From NCBI RefSeq assembly GCF_000960995.1, contig NZ_CP009432.1, forward strand, positions 80,523 to 144,522: 64,000 nucleotides of DNA. Direction: 5' to 3'. The stretch is from Burkholderia glumae LMG 2196 = ATCC 33617. Lineage in GTDB: Bacteria; Pseudomonadota; Gammaproteobacteria; Burkholderiales; Burkholderiaceae. The notes below the pieces were generated by a model. It did no database searches. It had not been told where the DNA came from and saw nothing but the letters and a program-made list of their open reading frames with translations. A program made the position numbers and the translations under genes. Below, piece after piece: positions 1 to 9,579 of this stretch (positions are counted from its first letter, which is position 1; every line of letters begins with the position of its first letter).

Positions 1-626
1 AGTGCAGTCGCTACCTCAACTGTAGCCATCAAGCAAGCATCAAATCCAATAACATCGAAATGAATATTCGAGGCCTTGACTCCGTCGCGAATGCCTTGAG
101 CCAAGCTATTCAGAGATAACATCGAGTTGGAGCCGCTTGCAGTTTTAGTATTTTCGTCCCCACCAAAACCCGTCCAACCTCCACCATGATCCCACATCAG
201 GAGTTTGTAGCTGCCTGCCGGATACTGTTTCTGTGCCCAATCAATAAAATCGGACAATGTTTTGGGCGCCCCCATGTCCAGCCTTCCAAGATCAGAGATC
301 TGCTGGATTTTCCCACTCGATAGTACGTGCCGCTTAACACTAATCCAATTCGGTATCTGTCGAGACACATCGTTATTGACGTTGGCTCCTCCGGTTTCAA
401 TTACAACATTGGTGTTGGGAGGGAGTGATGCCTTAAGCATTTCGACTATATTACCATCCGCACTTTTATATTTGCTTTCCAAATTCGATCCAACCATATA
501 AACCATCACGGTCGTCGATGCTTGCGGCTGTGGCTTGGGAGGAAAAGGTGAATTATCATCACTACCGCACGCAGAAAGAAATACAACGACCGAGAACATC
601 ACCGATCGGGAAAATTTATTTTTCAT
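1..626 (-). CDS. Clostripain-family (C11) cysteine protease lipoprotein, C-terminus cut by window edge
   Basis: The minus-strand frame is open from the ATG at 624-626 to the window edge (208 codons seen). The N-terminus has a short hydrophobic segment ending in the lipobox LSAC with Cys20, followed by a polar linker, so the protein is probably a lipoprotein. The protease core then begins with VYMVGSNLES. The two catalytic signatures of clan CD family C11 are visible: WDHGGGW with His147, and GFDACLMA with Cys198. Known C11 enzymes are Arg-specific secreted or surface proteases that self-process. The rest of the domain lies outside the window. A second lipoprotein gene lies 95 bp upstream in the same direction and may be co-transcribed. 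Family assignment is strong; substrate is unknown. Confidence 0.85.
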   Translation of the reverse strand, partial: MKNKFSRSVMFSVVVFLSACGSDDNSPFPPKPQPQASTTVMVYMVGSNLESKYKSADGNIVEMLKASLPPNTNVVIETGGANVNNDVSRQIPNWISVKRHVLSSGKIQQISDLGRLDMGAPKTLSDFIDWAQKQYPAGSYKLLMWDHGGGWTGFGGDENTKTASGSNSMLSLNSLAQGIRDGVKASNIHFDVIGFDACLMATVEVATA

Positions 627-721
627 GAGCCAACCCCATATCATTCAAAAAATACAACTATTATCAAAAAATCCTTGATCCTCACCAATGCATTGCATCA
701 AAATCTTAAAAATCGGAAACT

Positions 722-2452
722 TTATTGAATCACTTGAATTGGCACCGCAACATCCTGGTCTCGCATTGACCCTGCCGCGGCGCGAGGACTAGTATTAATC
801 ATGACGTAACCGAGCGTACCCGGCGCGGCGTTGGGTCGCACTGTGAGGACAACCTTGCCGTTTCCGCTATTAACCCCCCCCTTGTCTACCGATGCGACAA
901 TCCAGTCGGGCAGATTAGTCACCTGCCATGCCAAACGAATGGGCGTCTCATAATTTCCTGCGGTAATGGCTAGCTCAGTGGATTCCCCGGCTTTCAAGCG
1001 AATCGCATTGTTTCGCCCGCTCGGAACCGGGCCGAGGGAGTCGTCGCCATTCACCACATTGACGCGGAACACGGGCGTTGAGTAACTTATAGTATACGGA
1101 CTTGTCAGTTTATAATCGTACAAATATGTCTGCGAGATTAGACCGTTATCACTTCTTAACCCGAAATTTCCTTCGAGCTTCGAAACCTTGATTTGCACGC
1201 TCTCTTTGGCGGCGGGATTGCCAGCAGGAACGCTGAACAAACCCCAGGCTATCGTCCCGGCAGTTCCGACCGTGGTTGGGTCGGCGTTCCATATATCTGA
1301 GTACGCAGTTGCGTGGGAGGAAACAAACTGCAAGGAATTTTTTGACGAAGACGCAATTATATTTTGGGCAGCATAAGAATATGACGTAGAAACCTCACCA
1401 CTAACTTTCGCGCCGATGCCCTTATCACCAAATCCCAATTCCGCGCCCATTCTCTCTGTCACCGTTCGATTTCTTTCGACAGTCTTCGGCATATAGCTTT
1501 CTACCTGCGCGACTATTGGAATGCCATCCCTCAGGACCGACAACGAAAACTCCAAACTGTGCTGATTATTATAATATCCGCAATATTCTCCCTTTTTACA
1601 TGCATCTGCACGCGTGGGATGGTATTTATTGACCCGAGGCTCCGGCGTCGTTTCCCACGAAGCCTTGACCAAATAATAATCGTTTTGAGTGTTCGAATTG
1701 AGGCGGTACAAAGTAAATTGGACCTTAGTGCTACCGGTCTTCTGATCAGCTTGCCACCAGTTGTCACTGTATGATTCTAAACTGACTTCTTGTGAGCTTT
1801 GTCCGAGAAGCGTCCATGCGCTTGGGTCTGGATTCGTATTGCCGACAAGCGGTGCGGGCGAGTTGTCCGCGGCGGCCCGCAAAGGCACTGACCGGGTCGA
1901 CGCCGTTTTTTGAGCCTCCAGTTGCGCTTGACCGCTCCTAAGACTCTCCAAGCATTCGTCGACATCCGCTTGGTTAGCGCTGTCGCTAGGCAGTTGGCAC
2001 TCGAAGGGAGATCCGTCCTCGTTGGACTTTGCAATAACAAAGCCTCCAGCCTGTACATCTTTAGTAGCCTCGGGCACTGCCGTGCCCTGCGCCACCGTGT
2101 TGATGACCAAGCCCGTGTCTGGAGGCTCTGTCGCAGAGACACCACTATCGATTTTGAATGACGGTACATTGTCCGTCGGTCCCCAGACATCGATATCTTC
2201 AGTTGCCACGACCGCGTAACCCGCGTTGTAGTGTGCTATTACCGCACACTTATCAAACGCCCCCGTTGACACTCGGTATATGGGATAGCCTTGGACCGAC
2301 GCCAATGATGCGGTGCTGCCACAACTCGGATAGTCTGACGTCTGGATAAGCGCGGGTGAATCTTGGCCGCCGCAGCCTGCTAACTCCGCGGTTGCAAGCA
2401 GACACACAACCAGGGCGCAGCTTGTAAAAATTATTGACTTTTCGTTTTGCAT
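722..2452 (-). CDS. Large predicted lipoprotein with a BACON-like C-terminal domain
   Basis: This 576-residue protein starts with a signal peptide and the lipobox LAGC (Cys27). Residues of about 30-190 are low in hydrophobicity and look like a linker plus a small domain. The middle, about 215-470, is rich in alternating Ser/Tyr/Thr strands, including a stretch around AKVSGEVSTSYSY. That pattern is seen in beta-pore toxins, but I cannot assign it with confidence. The last 100 residues contain LPDWIVASVDKGG followed by LTVRPNAAPG, which resembles a BACON-type beta-sandwich often found in surface glycan-binding or adhesion proteins. The gene lies just upstream of the clostripain-like lipoprotein on the same strand, which suggests a shared surface or secreted function. 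No close family is recognised. Confidence 0.7.
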   Translation of the reverse strand: MQNEKSIIFTSCALVVCLLATAELAGCGGQDSPALIQTSDYPSCGSTASLASVQGYPIYRVSTGAFDKCAVIAHYNAGYAVVATEDIDVWGPTDNVPSFKIDSGVSATEPPDTGLVINTVAQGTAVPEATKDVQAGGFVIAKSNEDGSPFECQLPSDSANQADVDECLESLRSGQAQLEAQKTASTRSVPLRAAADNSPAPLVGNTNPDPSAWTLLGQSSQEVSLESYSDNWWQADQKTGSTKVQFTLYRLNSNTQNDYYLVKASWETTPEPRVNKYHPTRADACKKGEYCGYYNNQHSLEFSLSVLRDGIPIVAQVESYMPKTVERNRTVTERMGAELGFGDKGIGAKVSGEVSTSYSYAAQNIIASSSKNSLQFVSSHATAYSDIWNADPTTVGTAGTIAWGLFSVPAGNPAAKESVQIKVSKLEGNFGLRSDNGLISQTYLYDYKLTSPYTISYSTPVFRVNVVNGDDSLGPVPSGRNNAIRLKAGESTELAITAGNYETPIRLAWQVTNLPDWIVASVDKGGVNSGNGKVVLTVRPNAAPGTLGYVMINTSPRAAAGSMRDQDVAVPIQVIQ

Positions 2453-2854
2453 TAGAAACCGACCCCATTATTTAATCATTTCACGTCATTCTTCAGTACA
2501 TTTCCTGCTTACAACCCGTTTTTGGGTTACCACCCCAACCTCGATCCGCCACTCTGCGCGGTTTGCACGGGTTGCGTGCATCTCGACACGTTTTTTGCGG
2601 GAGGCAAAGGATAAGCAGGTATCCCCACTTGCCCCCGCCTCCCTATAACGCCATCCTTGCAGCATCGTCTGGTCGGCCCAACGTTACCCCCAGGATGCCG
2701 TACGGTACATGTCGTAACTTTGAAAGGTTGTTGAATTGGTTTGCTACGCTTCATTAAATTCTCCAGCCAGGTCGTGAGGCACCAGATGCTCTTTGTGCCC
2801 CAGTCGATCGGAATCGGCCCGGCGTCACGCGACCGTCCACCGCAAACCGTATAA
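2453..2854. other. Intergenic stretch without a recognisable gene
   Basis: This holds the upstream region of the lipoprotein gene and then sequence of no clear coding character up to the IS5-family element. Short open frames on both strands lack ribosome sites and family resemblance. Confidence 0.5.
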
Positions 2855-3719
2855 GAGCCGCTAACATAACCTAGACATGACGTAGCAGAAGTCGTATCGT
2901 CTGCGATATGGCAAGACGCAAAATCAGCAACGAGTTGTGGGTGGAGCTGGAACCGCTGATTCCGGAATTCACCCCATCGCCCAAGGGCGGACGGCGGCGC
3001 ACGGTCGATGACCGAGCTGCGCTCAACGGCATCCTATATGTGCTGCAAACCGGTATCCCGTGGGAAGACCTCCCGCAAGAACTGGGCTTCGGCAGTGGCA
3101 TGACGTGTTGGCGACGTCTGCGAGACTGGCAAGCGGCCGGTGTATGGCGCCGGCTGCATCTGGCGATGCTGCGTCGGCTGCGTGAGCACGACCAGATCGA
3201 TTGGGAACGCGCCAGCCTCGATGGAGCCAGCGTCTCCAGCCCCCGGGGGGCCAGGAAACCGGCCCCAACCCGACCGACCGCGGCAAGCTCGGATCGAAGC
3301 GACACATCGTCGTAGATGCACGCGGCATTCCTCTGGCCGTCACGATCACGGGAGCCAACCGCCACGATTCGATGGCATTCGAGTCCACGCTCGATGCCAT
3401 TCCTGCGGTACCCGGGCTGAACGGTCCGCCACGCAAGCGCCCGAGCAAACTGCACGCTGACAAAGGGTATGACTTCGGGCGTTGTCGACGTTATCTGAGA
3501 CAGCGCGGCATCAAGGCTCGTATTGCACGCCGCGGTATCGAAAGCAGCGAACGGCTGGGCAGGCATCGTTGGGTCGTCGAGCGTACGCATGCCTGGTTCG
3601 CCGGATTCGGCAAGCTTCGAATTCGCTTCGAACGACGCCTCGATATTCATACCGCTCTGCTTGTCCTGGCTGCCGCCGTCATCTGCTCCAGATTCGTGGA
3701 TGACTTGTGTTAGCGACTC
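2855..3719 (+). mobile_element. IS5-family (IS427-like) insertion sequence, 865 bp, copy A
   Basis: Imperfect terminal inverted repeats are visible: the left end starts GAGCCGCTAACATAA and the right end, read inward, starts GAGTCGCTAACACAA. A 3-bp TAA duplication flanks the element (2852-2854 and 3720-3722). A second copy of the same length lies at 48093-48957. The 865-bp length and two overlapping frames fit the IS427 group. It sits directly beside a decayed relative on the opposite strand. Confidence 0.9.
2908..3713 (+). CDS. IS5-family transposase made by -1 frameshifting (copy A)
   Basis: Two overlapping frames encode one DDE transposase. Frame A (2908-3315) carries the N-terminal part with LWVELEPLIPEF and GIPWEDLPQE. 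Frame B, one base back, runs to 3713 and carries DAIPAVPG, HADKGYD and the C-terminal RHRWVVERTHAW motif of IS5-type enzymes. The switch probably happens at the C/G run near 3238-3248, since frame A goes SSPRGARK while frame B goes SPGGQETGPNP, the usual family sequence. The arrangement is the same in the second copy, so it is probably programmed rather than a mutation. Confidence 0.85.
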
Positions 3720-3754
3720 TAAGCCATTGGACAAACATCGCCGGATGTCACTAT

Positions 3755-4524
3755 GATCCGCTGACACAAGTGTCAGCCACAAATCTCGAGCAGATGATGG
3801 CGGCAGCCAGGACAAGCAAAGCGGTATGAATATCGAGGCGACGCCCGAAGCGAATCCGGAGCTTTCCGAATCCGGCGAGCCAGGCATGCGTGCGTTCGAC
3901 CACCCAACGATGCCGCCCAGGCGATCGCGACTTTCGACCCCACGACGCGCGATACGGGCCTTGATGCCGCGCTGTTTCAGATAACGTCGACAGCGCGCAA
4001 AGTCATACCTTTTGTCAGCGTGCAGTTGGTCGGCCGCTTGCGCGGCTGGCCAGTCAGGCCAGCCACGGCAGGGATGGCATCAAGCGTGGACTTGAGTGCC
4101 ATCGAATCGTGCCGGTTGGCCCCCGTGATCGTGACAGCCAGCGGGATGCCACGTGCATCTACGACGATGTGTCGTTTCGATCCGAGCTTGCCTCGGTCGG
4201 TCGGGTTGGGCCCGGTTTCCTTGCCCCCCGGGGGCTGGAGACGCTGGCTCCATTGAGGCTGGCGCGTTCCCAATCGATTTGGTCGTGCTTACGCAGCCGA
4301 CGCAGCATCGCCAGATGCAGCCGATGCCATACACCGGCGGCTTGCCAGTCTCGCAGACGTCGCCAGCACGTCATGCCACTGCCGAAACCCTGCTCTTGCG
4401 GGAGGTCTTCCCACGGGAGACCGGTTTGCAGCACATACAGGATGCCGTTGAGCGCAGCTCGGTCGTCGACCGTGCGCCGCCGTTCGCCCTTGGGCGATGG
4501 GGTAAATTCCGGATCATCCAGAAC
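3755..4524 (-). pseudogene. Decayed IS5-family transposase remnant
   Basis: On the minus strand this is a diverged relative of the IS5 element at 2855-3719. Its outer end near 3755 still resembles the terminal repeat (GATCCGCTGACACAAG). The transposase is broken: frame A is readable from about 4524 to 4159 and frame B from 4273 to 3977, after which stops interrupt it. The first ten or more residues are missing, because similarity starts only at PEFTPSPKG. No matching second terminal repeat is seen. Confidence 0.8.
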
Positions 4525-4768
4525 CGAGATGTGCGACTGGATGCCGAGATTCAGTCCGAAGCGAGGTCACGCTTGTCGTTCGAAGAGCTGACCATCAGTT
4601 GCGAACTCAAGTCAGCGGCAAATGTTGCCGTTAACCCGCAAGAAGAGGATTTTCACCCATAGACAATCCGGAGCTCCGGGTAAACAGAGCGTCGGACTCG
4701 TCGCTAAACGATTGCGAACGTACATGCCACAAGCAATTGAACGATCATGCTCCAACGACATTTCCGGA

Positions 4769-5506
4769 ATGCGGATGCTGATCATAGACGATAATCCTGA
4801 CGATCGACTACTGCTAGCGGAATACTTTGGCGGAATAGGTTGTAGGGTTTTTGTCGCGTGTGATGGTCATGACGGTTTTCGCAAGGCGCTGGCCATTATT
4901 CCCGACCTGATCCTAATGGATGTAGGCATGCCAGTATGCGATGGCCTGACCACTATGCGCCTTCTACAATCGGCCCGAGACACACGCGCGATCCCGATCT
5001 GCCTCCTCACGGCAGCTGGCCAACCAGCCGAGCGCGTGCAAGGGCTACGGCTAGGTGCCATCGACTACGTACCCAAACCCTTCGATCTGAAGGAGGTCCA
5101 CCTGCGCCTGAGCATCCATGCACGTGCAGGCCGTTACGCACGCGGCAGAGGCATTGCCGCGTATCCGTGCGATACGCTGGACGCCCGCTTATTTCGGGAC
5201 GCACGCTGCCACCTGCTCTCCCGTCTTCACGAGGCGTCATCCGTGCCATCGCTCGCACGAATGTTGAGTACGAATACTTTGCGTTTGAACCTGGCCTTTA
5301 AACGATGCACCGGCATGACGGTATCTCAGTTTCTGTTCGAAGCGCGCATGCAATATGCGGTAAGCCTTCTTACTCAAACCACCATTGACATTCAGGCAAT
5401 TGCCGAAGCAGTGGGATATGGGACCCGGCAGAATTTCTCGACAGCGTACCGCAAACGATTCGGCGCTTCACCAAACGAATCACGAATACAGAAACTCGAC
5501 ATATGA
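4769..5506 (+). CDS. Response regulator: receiver domain fused to AraC-type DNA-binding domain (first of two)
   Basis: Starting at MRMLIIDD (4769), the protein has a CheY-like receiver with acidic pair DD at 7-8, phosphoacceptor Asp51 in LILMDVGMP, Thr in LLTAAG and Lys in DYVPKPF. After a linker it has an AraC-type double helix-turn-helix at the C-terminus (IQAIAEAVGYGTRQNFSTAYRKRFGASPNE region). In-frame upstream ATGs exist at 4622 and 4724, but upstream sequence is IS-derived, so the later start is preferred; 4724 is possible. It lies upstream of a paralogue and a hybrid kinase on the same strand, so it is probably one of two outputs of that kinase. Confidence 0.85.
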   Translation: MRMLIIDDNPDDRLLLAEYFGGIGCRVFVACDGHDGFRKALAIIPDLILMDVGMPVCDGLTTMRLLQSARDTRAIPICLLTAAGQPAERVQGLRLGAIDYVPKPFDLKEVHLRLSIHARAGRYARGRGIAAYPCDTLDARLFRDARCHLLSRLHEASSVPSLARMLSTNTLRLNLAFKRCTGMTVSQFLFEARMQYAVSLLTQTTIDIQAIAEAVGYGTRQNFSTAYRKRFGASPNESRIQKLDI

Positions 5507-5725
5507 AGCAGTGCAACCTTTTGCCAATCGGCCTCTTTTGTTTGGCGTCGAATATTATTTCCCTCCACCATCTAAATTTGCCGGCATGAGAGATATGCTT
5601 TCTTCGTTAAACCATTCCGCTGATGCGATGGGTGACGTTGCGGCATAAAGAACGATCCGCACTAATGGTGACACAACACCCCTCCTGTCAATTCCTCCAC
5701 TTGCAGCACATCGAGCCACCGATCT

Positions 5726-6505
5726 ATGAACCGCGTCCTTGTTGTCGATGATCACCTCGACGATCGCAGCCTGTTGGCCGAATTCCTTCGGCAACAGGGC
5801 TTTCGCGTATTCATGGCGAGCGACGGCCTAGACGGCTTGGCCAAAGCCCGTGTCGTCAGGCCAGACCTGATTTTGATGGATATCAATATGCCAAATTGCG
5901 ACGGGCTCACCGCATGCCGCAAACTGAAATGCGACCCCGCCACCTCAGCGGTACCGTTGATTTTCCTGACTGCGTCAACCCAACCTGAGGAGCGCGTTGC
6001 CGGACTCGAGGCGGGAGCGATTGATTACATCGCCAAGCCGTTCCATTTCGAGGAGGTAAGGTTGCGTATTGCGATTCACTTGAGATTGGACAGTATCGCG
6101 CACGATTCTGAATCGAATGTTGGAATTCATCCCCTCAATCAGGAAGCAACGAATATCGACCTAGCACTCTTTCGTCAAGTTAAGGCCATCGTGCTCGCCA
6201 ACTTTGCGGACGAACTCGATGTCGAAGCGCTTGCCGCTAGGGCCGGTACGTCCCCACGTCGGTTGTCGCTAGCGCTTAAACGCTGCATCGGGCTCACAGT
6301 ATTCGACTACATCCGCGAAGAACGACTGAAAGAATCGAGGCGCCTACTGCTCGAGAGTAACAGCGATATCGTGACGATCGCGCGTAGTGTCGGTTATACG
6401 AACGGCGCGAACTTCGCGACTGCTTTCAAGACACGTTTTGGCATCTCCCCGAGCGTGCTTCGTCGCGGAAACAACGGCGCAAATGAAGCGCTAATCAACC
6501 CATGA
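5726..6505 (+). CDS. Response regulator: receiver domain fused to AraC-type DNA-binding domain (second of two)
   Basis: This 259-residue protein has the same architecture as its upstream neighbour: receiver with DD at 8-9, phosphoacceptor Asp52 in LILMDINMP, Thr in FLTAST and Lys in DYIAKPF, then an AraC-type HTH ending in VGYTNGANFATAFKTRFGISPS. Its stop codon overlaps the start of the hybrid kinase (ATGA at 6502-6505), so the two are translationally coupled. The two receivers are clearly paralogous, sharing LLAEF/Y, DGxDG and PDLILMD. That suggests a local duplication giving two transcriptional outputs. The 219-bp gap before it contains no other gene. Confidence 0.9.
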   Translation: MNRVLVVDDHLDDRSLLAEFLRQQGFRVFMASDGLDGLAKARVVRPDLILMDINMPNCDGLTACRKLKCDPATSAVPLIFLTASTQPEERVAGLEAGAIDYIAKPFHFEEVRLRIAIHLRLDSIAHDSESNVGIHPLNQEATNIDLALFRQVKAIVLANFADELDVEALAARAGTSPRRLSLALKRCIGLTVFDYIREERLKESRRLLLESNSDIVTIARSVGYTNGANFATAFKTRFGISPSVLRRGNNGANEALINP

Positions 6506-9189
6506 TTAGCCGCCGCATGCGTGTGGGTGGCCAACTGGCGCTGGCGTGGCTGCTGATGTCATTCGCATTGAGCGTATTTTCGGCTGACCTGCGATGGCCT
6601 CCTGCAATCGACGTCGCGTCAAGTTCCGCGCAACGATCTCTAGCGAACGATATCATGCTGTTCGACGATCGCACTGCGATCCTAACAGCTGACACCGTTT
6701 TGCGCAGCGATGGCTGGCAGCGTGCGGCCATGGGGGATTTGTCACGAGGGTTCACGTCGTCTGCCATCTGGATCGCAGGGGCGCTTGTAAATGAAGGGGC
6801 GCAAGCGACCACGCGTTGGATCTCAGTGGATCCAGTACGTCTTGAAGACGTTGCTTTCTACATAGTCGATCAAGATGGCAACGCGGCCAATTTGCGTTAC
6901 CGCTCTGGAATTGGAGCACCCATTGCGGATCGGCCGCTCGACACCGTCAGAACAGCGTTTCCCATCACGCTCGCACCCGGTCAGCAACTGCGGTATCTGA
7001 TCCGTGTGCGAAGCCGCTCATCGCTCACATTATCGTTGTATATCTGGCATCCAAGGAATTTCCAGGTCGAGGCCCGACGCGACATCACGGCTCATATGCT
7101 GCTGACGGGAGCCATGCTCGCCATGTCCGTTTTCTCGGCAGTGCTTGCGGCTGTCTGGCGCGACCGTGTCTTCGTGATACTGACAGCGACCGTGGTATCC
7201 GAAGTCATCTACGAACTCGCCTTTGAAGGCTACCTTTACGCGCTCCTTCTGCCTCAAGGCGGCGACTTGCTGGTGAGGTTGCCGAGCGTCGCGGGCAATA
7301 TTGCTGTCGCTCTGTTCTCGGCCCTTCTGTATTCGTTCATCGGGCTTGACAGATTCTGCGTATGGCGCTGGGCTTACAAGATCATGATTGCAGCGTTTGT
7401 CGTCGCTTCCGCCTGGACTGCGTTCGGAGACTATCGCACAAGCGCAGCGGTCGCGGTCCAGGGCACATTCCTTTGTAATCTAGTATGGATAGCATCGGTG
7501 GCCCATGCGTATCGGAAAAAGTTGGCGAACGCGCGACTTATCTTCATAGCTTTTCTTCCCGACTGTGCGACGTTCTTCATTCGCATCGGTGTTCTCTGCG
7601 GATTCCTTTCCACAAGTTATAGCACGGGCACTGCACAGATCTGGGACAGCATCGGCATTCTAGTTTTGCTATCGATGATCGTTGGCCGCAGGTCTCGTCA
7701 GTTGCTGCTTGAGCAACGACAAGCGCAGCGGTTGCTTCTGGCTGAACGTGAGGCCACTCAGGAGCGACTCGAGAGCGCGGTTGTTACGCGTACTCGTGAA
7801 CTGCAGAGTGCACTTGAACAGGCCGACGGCGCGATGCGGGCAAAGAGTAACTTTCTCGCTCGAATTAGTCACGACCTCAGAACACCGCTTACGTCGATTA
7901 TCGGCTTCGCCGATCTTATCCAAGCGGACGGTCGCGAGGATGCAGAACGCGGTCGAGTAATCCGCCGGAGCGCTAACCACATGCTCGGCATGGTCAACGA
8001 CCTGATCGACTATGCCAGGGGGCGCGAAGCGGACACGCTGTCACCCCGACCTGTGTACACCTATGCTCTACTGGATGTAGTCTCACAGCACGGCGATGCA
8101 CTCGCGAAACGCAGCGCTAATGAGTTTTCTCTGAACGTCGTCGGCGATCTGCCGCCAATCATCGAACTTGATGAACAGCGTATGCATCAGGTGCTTGACA
8201 ACCTGCTAGACAACGCTGCCAAGTTCACAAGCCACGGTAGGATCGTGTTAACTGTCAGCGCTAACCGTTTCGATGGTGCGCGGGGTCGCTGTAATCTACG
8301 CTTCTCCATATCCGACAACGGATGCGGCGTTGCTATCGCCGATCACGAGCGCGTTTTCGAACCGTTCGTGCGCGTAGGGGAGCAGAACCATAGGCCAGGT
8401 ATAGGCCTGGGGCTTTCTATCGTCAAGCTATGGACCGACCGAATGGGCGCTTCTTTAACATTTGACAGTAGCCCAGGAATCGGAACTACGATCATCATTG
8501 AGCTTACGGTCAATGAGCTGGACGAATCGGAAGTCGGCAGCCTGGGCTTGCATGAATCCGCCGAAACGCTTCCACTCATAGACGGGGCCGGAAAACTCGT
8601 GCTGTTGGCGGAGGATACTGCCGAGATTCGAGAATTGTTGCGCGGAGATTTGCTCAGTCTCGGGTTCGAGGTTGAAGCTTACGATAATGGCGCGTCAGCC
8701 ATTCGGAGACTGATAGCGGAGGATCGACCGGCCCCGGCACTCGTCCTAACAGATCAGTTCATGCCGGAAGCTTCCGGGCACGACGTCTTGGCCGTCGCAC
8801 GCAGCTACCGACCACATGTCCCAGTCGTTCTGGTTTCCGCTGTCCCATTCAGTCAAACGACACAACCAGATGCGACCGAATATTTTGACGCACAGCTGCT
8901 CAAGCCAATCAGTCTTGCCGATTTGCGTAACACAATCGCGATGCTGCTGGATATGCAACGTGAGCATCGACCTTCGCAGCCAGTATCGCAAAACCCACTG
9001 GTTCTCGCCCCCCCCTCTCCGGAGTTGCTTGACGAAGCACGTACGCTAATCGAACTGGGGGCTATATCCGATTTGCTCGACTGGGCGGAAAAGATATCTC
9101 AGATAGCGCCACAGCATGCGCCCTTTGCCGCCAAAGTTAGTCAATTGGCAAAAAGAGGAGAGTTGCGGGAACTTCAAACAATGCTTTGA
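6502..9189 (+). CDS. Hybrid sensor histidine kinase with 7TM-DISM sensor
   Basis: This 895-residue inner-membrane kinase begins with a signal-like segment, then an extracytoplasmic domain of the 7TMR-DISM type (about 50-185), several transmembrane helices (about 195-395) and a coiled linker. The HisKA domain has ISHDLRTPL with His457. The ATPase domain shows the N-box around Asn571, the G1 box DNGCGVA and the G2 box GIGLGLSIVK (about 633). A C-terminal receiver has phosphoacceptor Asp751 in LTDQFMPEASG. It overlaps the upstream REC-AraC gene by four bases. DISM sensors often bind carbohydrates or other small ligands, but the ligand here cannot be read from sequence. The stop codon adjoins a repeated 25-bp IS-associated motif, so the 3' flank is rearranged. 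Confidence 0.92.
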   Translation: MISRRMRVGGQLALAWLLMSFALSVFSADLRWPPAIDVASSSAQRSLANDIMLFDDRTAILTADTVLRSDGWQRAAMGDLSRGFTSSAIWIAGALVNEGAQATTRWISVDPVRLEDVAFYIVDQDGNAANLRYRSGIGAPIADRPLDTVRTAFPITLAPGQQLRYLIRVRSRSSLTLSLYIWHPRNFQVEARRDITAHMLLTGAMLAMSVFSAVLAAVWRDRVFVILTATVVSEVIYELAFEGYLYALLLPQGGDLLVRLPSVAGNIAVALFSALLYSFIGLDRFCVWRWAYKIMIAAFVVASAWTAFGDYRTSAAVAVQGTFLCNLVWIASVAHAYRKKLANARLIFIAFLPDCATFFIRIGVLCGFLSTSYSTGTAQIWDSIGILVLLSMIVGRRSRQLLLEQRQAQRLLLAEREATQERLESAVVTRTRELQSALEQADGAMRAKSNFLARISHDLRTPLTSIIGFADLIQADGREDAERGRVIRRSANHMLGMVNDLIDYARGREADTLSPRPVYTYALLDVVSQHGDALAKRSANEFSLNVVGDLPPIIELDEQRMHQVLDNLLDNAAKFTSHGRIVLTVSANRFDGARGRCNLRFSISDNGCGVAIADHERVFEPFVRVGEQNHRPGIGLGLSIVKLWTDRMGASLTFDSSPGIGTTIIIELTVNELDESEVGSLGLHESAETLPLIDGAGKLVLLAEDTAEIRELLRGDLLSLGFEVEAYDNGASAIRRLIAEDRPAPALVLTDQFMPEASGHDVLAVARSYRPHVPVVLVSAVPFSQTTQPDATEYFDAQLLKPISLADLRNTIAMLLDMQREHRPSQPVSQNPLVLAPPSPELLDEARTLIELGAISDLLDWAEKISQIAPQHAPFAAKVSQLAKRGELRELQTML

Positions 9190-9213
9190 ACCGCACCGGG
9201 AATCGTGGAGGCC
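9187..9213. repeat. Short repeat shared by three rearranged loci
   Basis: The motif GAACCGCACCGGG followed by AATCGTGGAGGC begins here over the kinase stop codon. It recurs at 39722-39746 in the same orientation and at about 34469-34493 inverted. At the latter two sites it is part of a roughly 95-bp shared block. It always abuts transposon debris, so it is probably the end of a mobile element that I cannot name. Confidence 0.6.
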
Positions 9214-9220
9214 GGTTGGT

Positions 9221-9554
9221 TTAAGGTAATGCAGGCACTCCGCCAGCATTTCTGAGTTGCCTGTAGTAGTTTGCCTCAGCCTCGGCGGGCGGGATATAGC
9301 CGAGCGGTTCCATGAGCCGACAATGGTTGTACCAGGCGACCCATTCGAGGGTTGCCAGTTCGACAGATTCCCTCGTCTTCCATGGGGCGCGCCGATGAAT
9401 CAATTCCGTCTTGTACAGGCCGTTGATCGTTTCAGCCGGCGCATTATCGTAGCTGTCGCCCCGGCTGCCGACCGACGGCTCAATGCCGGCATCAGCCAGC
9501 CGTTCGCTGTAGCGAATGCTGACGTATTGGGCCCCTCTATCGGAGTGGTGTATC
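9221..9554 (-). pseudogene. C-terminal part of an IS3-family OrfB transposase
   Basis: The minus strand encodes IHHSDRGAQYVSIRY, GDSYDNAPAETINGLYK and a typical C-terminus ending near LRNAGGVPALP. This is the last third of an IS3-group DDE transposase. It is cut at 9554 by the right end of IS66 copy 1. An N-terminal part of the same kind of protein lies at 54061-54816, next to the left end of IS66 copy 2. About 75 residues are missing between the two parts, so they are not a clean reciprocal pair. Confidence 0.85.
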
Positions 9555-9579
9555 GTACGCGGTCTTTTAACGACGCCCC

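Noticed and set aside
2855..3719. Frameshift in the IS5 transposases taken as a pseudogene
   Set aside because: Both copies of each IS5 type have the same -1 overlap at a slippery run, so programmed frameshifting is more likely.
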